Part shown: positions 63,601 through 64,000 of the stretch, piece by piece | Layout of the letters: each line of letters opens with the position of its first letter | Numbering within the stretch: the first letter of the stretch is position 1 | Origin: GCA-2683825 sp965662355 | GTDB lineage: Bacteria > Planctomycetota > UBA1135 > GCA-002686595 | Assembly (NCBI GenBank): GCA_965662355.1 | Contig: CBFIHP010000011.1 | Coordinates: forward strand, 1-64,000 | DNA length: 64,000 bases | Direction: 5' to 3' | Notes under the pieces: model-generated | Databases searched by the model: none | What the model was told of the DNA's origin: nothing | Seen by the model: the letters and a program-made list of their open reading frames with translations, nothing else | Translations under genes and position numbers: made by a program

Positions 63601-64000
63601 TCTTGACGCTGACGCCCCTCGAGGGCTCGAAGATGGGCTCGACCGAAGTCGCCATCACGGGCCAGGGTTTCGTGGCCAATAGCGCCGGTGTCAACACCGT
63701 CACCTTCGGCGGCGTTCCGGCGAACAACATCGTCGCCGTCGACGACACGACGATCACCTGTCTGACTCCTGCAGGTTCGTCGGGGATCTCGGTCGATGTC
63801 GTCGTCAGCAACACGAACGGCATGGCGACCTTGAGCGCCGCCTACAAGTACTTCGACACTCCGACCATCGTCGGCGCCACGCCGTCCAATGCCAAGGCAG
63901 CGGGCGGTGACCTGGTGACGATCTCCGGTGCGGGCTTCCTGGTGAACAGTGCCGGCTTCAACACCGTGCGCTTCGGCGGCATCGTCGCCACCAACGTCAC
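51666..64000 (+). CDS. Giant exported protein: metallo-beta-lactamase-like domain plus IPT/TIG repeats, incomplete
   Basis: One frame is open from ATG 51666 to the window edge, more than 4,111 codons, with the same frame on both sides of the gap at 55755-55889. A signal peptide is clear (MLALLSVFALSASSSAQ). Residues 80-300 resemble a metallo-beta-lactamase fold, with H195-G-H-G-D-H200 in VSPHGHGDHINPAAF and a further His in L-R-P-G-H274-T-A-G, the family's metal ligands. From about residue 325 the protein is a chain of about 43 IPT/TIG Ig-like domains, each near 89 residues, with L-x-x-I-x-P-x-x-G, G-G-T-x-V-T-L-T-G-x-G-F, and a-T-x-V-x-V-x-x-D-T-x-L-x-C units. No membrane anchor or sorting signal is reached. 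TIG chains act as stalks or adhesins in other proteins; the role here is unknown. Confidence 0.9.
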   Translation, partial: MQNLSRVGMLALLSVFALSASSSAQVLDALHDSKSSSDSSEVDARSAHTCLNEGPPPGYVYDKQPGPGTTAPAASGGSQDLLVCSAQSARTNGLAPLNLGVDYVPVSGDDTMGIYAIYSAKAKPDGTAAENNVGIYLLRMSNGGILMFGSGYGDPFGPGTALFDAAYDMGRVDQVIRSCMGGAPERTPIYFVSPHGHGDHINPAAFRELRALGYTLEKIWYHQADEGLINALGGWSTEDQAAFDRIVGGGPCADEVLSIATPMGKAWFLLRPGHTAGALDLVVDIDNDTTNRFLIRGSGVDGSCPTLSGTREVVSAHGNVILRALPPSFLSISPTNGSPDGGTLVTLKGRNFRAEGAGLPSILFDGVQATGIQVLDDSTLTAITPTSGGSDQASVMLVNNNGQDGQPGVFSFNAVPTLAHISPSTGPATGGFRVVINGTGFLSNEASETIVTFGNIQSTRVRVKSDTQIVARAPLGQPGATVPVIVQNANGRSNAGFVTFNVLMSAQSLRPGAGPAVGGSRVTLTGRGFLAAGRLIITFGTQRALDVQVVNDTTAVCTTPAGTPGQSVNVSVSNRNGDTLMLNGFAYNRHPLLNSLAPAAGPASGGTTVTLTGHRFKDMGRGGTTVLFGSQPASNVFVMSDETILCTSPAGIGGMVDVTIQNNNGSTALADSFMYGSALALTTATPAAGPGLGGTEITLLGMGFAADPTGLTVTFGSQEATGVDVLDDMTLACASPMGQPGSQVDIVVQDSSGNVVALLNGFRYFDAPTLAAASPSNGPASGGTLVLLLGSGFQQNDAGTNTVMFGSNASPSVTVLDDTSLLCESPSGLPGEPVTVGLANANGMTQLADAFMYDAPMPVLGSVTPGTGPAIGGTNITLTGSGFLAANAGATTIRFGATMAAMVNVVSDSTIMCTAPAGTPGSTVDVALENAHGLSTLTSAFRYLDNLGVDSVSPVSGTSVGGTVLTIIGEGFASTTAGVTVVLVGDTLSSTVTVLSDTILTCTLPPGTPGATVNVVVENDNATSMWTGAFRYHVGPTIANLSPASGSALGGTSVLLSGVGFQIDNPGLPAVEFGSVPAADVSVLSDTSILCTSPPGNPNATVEVTVTNTNGFGILSNAFSYDAPAPMLGSISPIEGPLMGGTTLTLNGSGFTAVGAGTNVILLGATPATNVSTLSDTQIQCDTPAGLVGLSDVTILNDNGSAMLAGAFRYLDGLTTNTITPQSASSAGGELITVMGEGFLSPTAGTTAVTFDGILATSITIIADDTLTCQAPGGTPGSIVDVVVFNDNATSILFGGFRYHAMPTLGSLSPTNGASAGGTSIFIFGTGFQIDGAGAPSVTFGGVLANAVSVVSDDTILCETPAGXXXXXXXXXXXXXXXXXXXXXXXXXXXXXXXXXXXXXXXXXXXXXTQVTILGSGFSNFNPGSNTVNFAGIPATNIVVISDSELGCLSPASAAGLVDIALSNANGSASLANAFRFVDNVTVSSITPESASSLGASSLTILGQGFASTTAGVTTVDIGGNPALGVTIIDDTTLTCTLPAGTPGGIVNVSVTNDNALSTLPAALRYHAVPTLANMSPANGSGLGGTSVLIFGTGFSIDNPGTSTVTFGGMPATGVTVLDNSSLLCQTPPGTPAAIVDVLLTNANGQATLVGAFQYDAPIPTLSAVSPLEGAPTGGTLVTLIGTGFSNNNPGNTNVLFGNTPGNGVSVLSDTQLIVTSPAGPAGVSVDITVLNNNGAATLAAVYQYRDDVTVGGVTPSNGRSIGGETITVNGQNFLSPTAGATSVFFGGTPASGLLILNDTTLSVTAPAAIAGSVVDVSISNDNGTSILFGAYRYNAAPAITTALPSSGRSIGDTLITLQGSGFVVDAAGVNTVMIGGLPATAIVALADDTLQCKVPSGTPGSAVDIQVSNSNGLAILSSGYRYNALPTLTSVSPASGSSRGGLQTVLHGSGFMDNNPGVNLISFGAAPATNVSVLSDGNLSCEVPAGTPGAIVNITLTNENGSDTLLGAFTYNVLPTIAALSVAEGPAQGDVFLSITGSGFLNNSAGTATVTFGGFQASAVTVLTDGELICSTPAGIAGTLVDVNVANSNGDATLIGGFRYNDLPVISSITPSNGSLNGSTFVLVTGSGFVNFNAGTNLVTIGGSPATAVTVANDTTLTCLSPIGTGGTTVDVRVTNNNGEGALLSAYTYDDGPTITSLLPAEGTTEGGTSVLIFGIGFLNASSGPANVTFGGVPAIDIQVLADTAVLCDTPVGNPGSVDVVISNDNGMATFPVAYTYVAPAPTLTGIAPSSGSSLGDTLLTLTGSGFANFTPGANSILIGGIPATNVTILGDASLTCNVPAGTAGTLADVALANNNGTAELLSSFRYHSLPVLSSIAPNSGSALGGTSVTMFGSGFVVDEAGTPTITFDGTPVTDIVVLGDTSLTCTAPSGAEGALADIRLENNNGPSAIAGAFRYHQAPTISSIIPPSGSSLGGTSLLIVGSGYSSDAAGLPTITIGGVVASEVTVLDDTGLTVTIPAGVAGALVTVDVTNVNGTALLPDGYRYHDLPVITAVTPSSGSPEGGDALLITGFGFQKDLAGTNSILIGEIPASSINVIDDTTLSCVTPPGTPGTFAEVRVSNSNGEVGMASLYRYNSRPAITSLTPTSGTSLGGVAITLSGSGFLDDNAGTNIVRFGGIPASNVTVLSDSTLSFTAPAGTPASSVDVTVDNDNGNSVLLSGFRFHAEPALISISPTSGASMGGISITVNGSGFLIDGASLNAVTFGGNPATDLVVVDDSTLTLTLPAGSAGATVDLALLNQNGGDILPSAFTYNMPASLTSIVPASGSAVGGTQVTLLGAGFNGPGTGTNTILFGAMPATNVVTIDNTTLTCTIPSGTAGSAVDITLQNGNGTTILENGFLYYPRPTLTSITPATGSALGGTSVLFFGTGFLANSAGAMTVTFNGSPATAVNVFSDTAFLCTAPTGLPGQPVSVEATNSNGTATLSDAFTYSAPSPSVTAVNPPTGSPLGGTLVTLSGTGFSDFAPGSNLVTFGGVLATDVTVIDDMTLSCAAPAGIAGALVDVRIQNDNGADLFLSGFRFNTPPALTLVNPASGSPIGNVVINIEGLGFMDQNPGVTNVTVGGLAATNVVIVSDTMLTAMAPSGPAGGIVDVSVSNANGSDTLATAFRYHDLPTMALVAPNHGSAMGGDSLTLTGTGFLLDAAGSNSVTFDGAPASNVIVLDDTTLTCETPAGIAGGFATIEITNANGSVTTPIAFRFHAGPALASASPATGRSSGGTTILLYGNGFMVDNAGTNMVSIGGSPATNIMVFSDTALLCDTPAGLRDDVVDIAITNANGSSFLASAFTYTASTPVLMAVAPEIGSSMGGTVVTLSGKDFLDPARGVTSVTIGGQVALNLSIIDDTTITVEIPAGTPGVLVDVVVSNDNGTATMLGAFMYSDLPTLTALLPDNGSSLGGDVVLLTGSGFVAGDAGANTVLFDGIPATLVTVLDDATLSVTTPVPATPGLVDVSVSNTNGQVLLVDGFMYRQAPTLASLSKLSGSSLGGEAMTLTGFEFEAVGAGATEVLFEGIAATDVVVVDDLEITCTIPTGTAGLIVDVEVRNDNGSSTLASAYRFHDLPTITDLTPSQGTMMGGSSVTITGTGFVNDAAGLPTVAFGGSPATSVTVIDDTRLTCLVPLGVSGALVDVTVTNTNGQALRSGGFEYFPAPSLSSILPATGSSMGGDMLTLTGSGFLDNSPVSTTILIGGTPATSVTVIDDTTLSCIVPVGIAGNMVDVQITNANGAASLASSYRYHEAPLIASVSPPSGTSIGGTSIVINGTGFQVDNAGANSVFIGGVLATNITAFGDTAILCDTPIGIPLTVVDIVVTNANGNALLPSGFAYLPPAPEIAAIAPDMGSPMGGTLVTITGSGFFDFDAGTSTVLIGGQPANSVAVLSDTALTCVTPAGAPSQQATIVITNANGTGLLGSAFTYFDLPSLLTLTPLEGSKMGSTEVAITGQGFVANSAGVNTVTFGGVPANNIVAVDDTTITCLTPAGSSGISVDVVVSNTNGMATLSAAYKYFDTPTIVGATPSNAKAAGGDLVTISGAGFLVNSAGFNTVRFGGIVATNV
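54505..57171 (+). repeat. Three-domain higher-order repeat inside the TIG array
   Basis: Domains of type A (with S-x-T-A-G-x-T after the G-x-G/N-F strand) begin near 54505, 55303, 56101 and 56908, spaced 798, 798 and 807 bases. Between them lie types B (G-T-S-V-L-I-F-G-T-G-F) and C (P-x-P-x-L-x-x-x-S-P-x-E-G). The set is thus A-B-C repeated three times and a fourth A. Confidence 0.75.
55755..55889. other. Assembly gap (135 N)
   Basis: Run of N inside the TIG array. 135 is a multiple of three and the frame continues. The assembler probably failed here because of the repeats. Confidence 0.99.

Larger units (their letters stand above)
52641..64000 (+). repeat. Array of about 43 IPT/TIG domains
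   Basis: Domain starts are near 52648, 52912, 53178, 53436 and so on to 63859, giving a mean period of 267 bases (89 residues). One copy is mostly hidden by the gap at 55755-55889. Copies are clearly diverged from each other, so the array is old in most places. Confidence 0.9.

Noticed and set aside
52473..63823. Many minus-strand open frames of 60-300 codons across the TIG array
   Set aside because: They repeat with the TIG period, show biased composition from the opposite strand, and have no family resemblance. They are shadows of the forward gene.

Overview
This window is a high-GC bacterial chromosome segment in a scaffold with four runs of N (865-889, 22591-22777, 33146-33167, 55755-55889). 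The gene content fits the Planctomycetota, probably a marine Saltatorellus/Poly30-like lineage. The pointers are a DUF1800/DUF1501 pair, two exported PQQ-type propellers opening with W..F/W-x-G-P motifs, many large exported proteins of unknown function, a VTC-domain/DUF4956 pair, a sorting-signal protein and a giant IPT/TIG repeat protein. No 16S rRNA or other strong phylogenetic marker is present apart from ribosomal protein L28, so this placement is an inference. I found no tRNA, rRNA, CRISPR array, insertion sequence or prophage.

Layout. 0.3-3.1 kb: exported DUF1800 and DUF1501 pair. 3.2-6.6 kb: small membrane or exported unknowns and a decayed surface-protein gene. 6.65-8.8 kb: EF-hand protein, then an ECF sigma factor with a co-translated four-helix membrane protein that may be its anti-sigma factor. 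9-17 kb: exported propeller-like protein, M1 aminopeptidase, arylsulfotransferase-like lipoprotein, NlpC/P60-like protein, exported unknown. 17-20.3 kb: proline iminopeptidase and dipeptidyl-peptidase IV operon. 20.7-27 kb: sorting-signal protein, glycosylasparaginase-like lipoprotein (cut by a gap), a 15-residue-repeat beta-roll protein (cut by the same gap), sialate O-acetylesterase-like protein, M3 peptidase. 27-28.5 kb: VTC-domain polyphosphate polymerase-like protein with DUF4956. 28.8-34.6 kb: MsrA-MsrB fusion, L28, PQQ propeller, eight-haem cytochrome with a small membrane partner. 34.6-40 kb: a kinase/PP2C/vWA signalling triad of the TerY-P (YegI-YegK-YegL) type, facing a divergent vWA-membrane-FHA-like gene. 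40-48.3 kb: lipoprotein and propeller pair, FAD oxidoreductase/polyferredoxin pair, second PQQ protein, glutamine cyclotransferase, YfaZ-like porin. 48.6-51.4 kb: double MshEN protein and a B12-binding radical SAM enzyme. 51.7 kb to the end: one open frame of more than 4,100 codons with a signal peptide, a metallo-beta-lactamase-like domain carrying HGHGDH, and about 43 IPT/TIG repeats. The frame does not stop before the window ends.

Themes. The peptidases (M1, M3, S9B, S33), the glycosylasparaginase and the acetylesterase suggest scavenging of protein and glycoprotein. Multihaem cytochrome, polyferredoxin and methionine sulfoxide repair point to respiratory and redox work in the envelope. 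The two most unusual items are the kinase/phosphatase/vWA triad with its transmembrane vWA-FHA-like neighbour, and the metallo-beta-lactamase/TIG giant, whose repeats contain a three-domain higher-order repeat.
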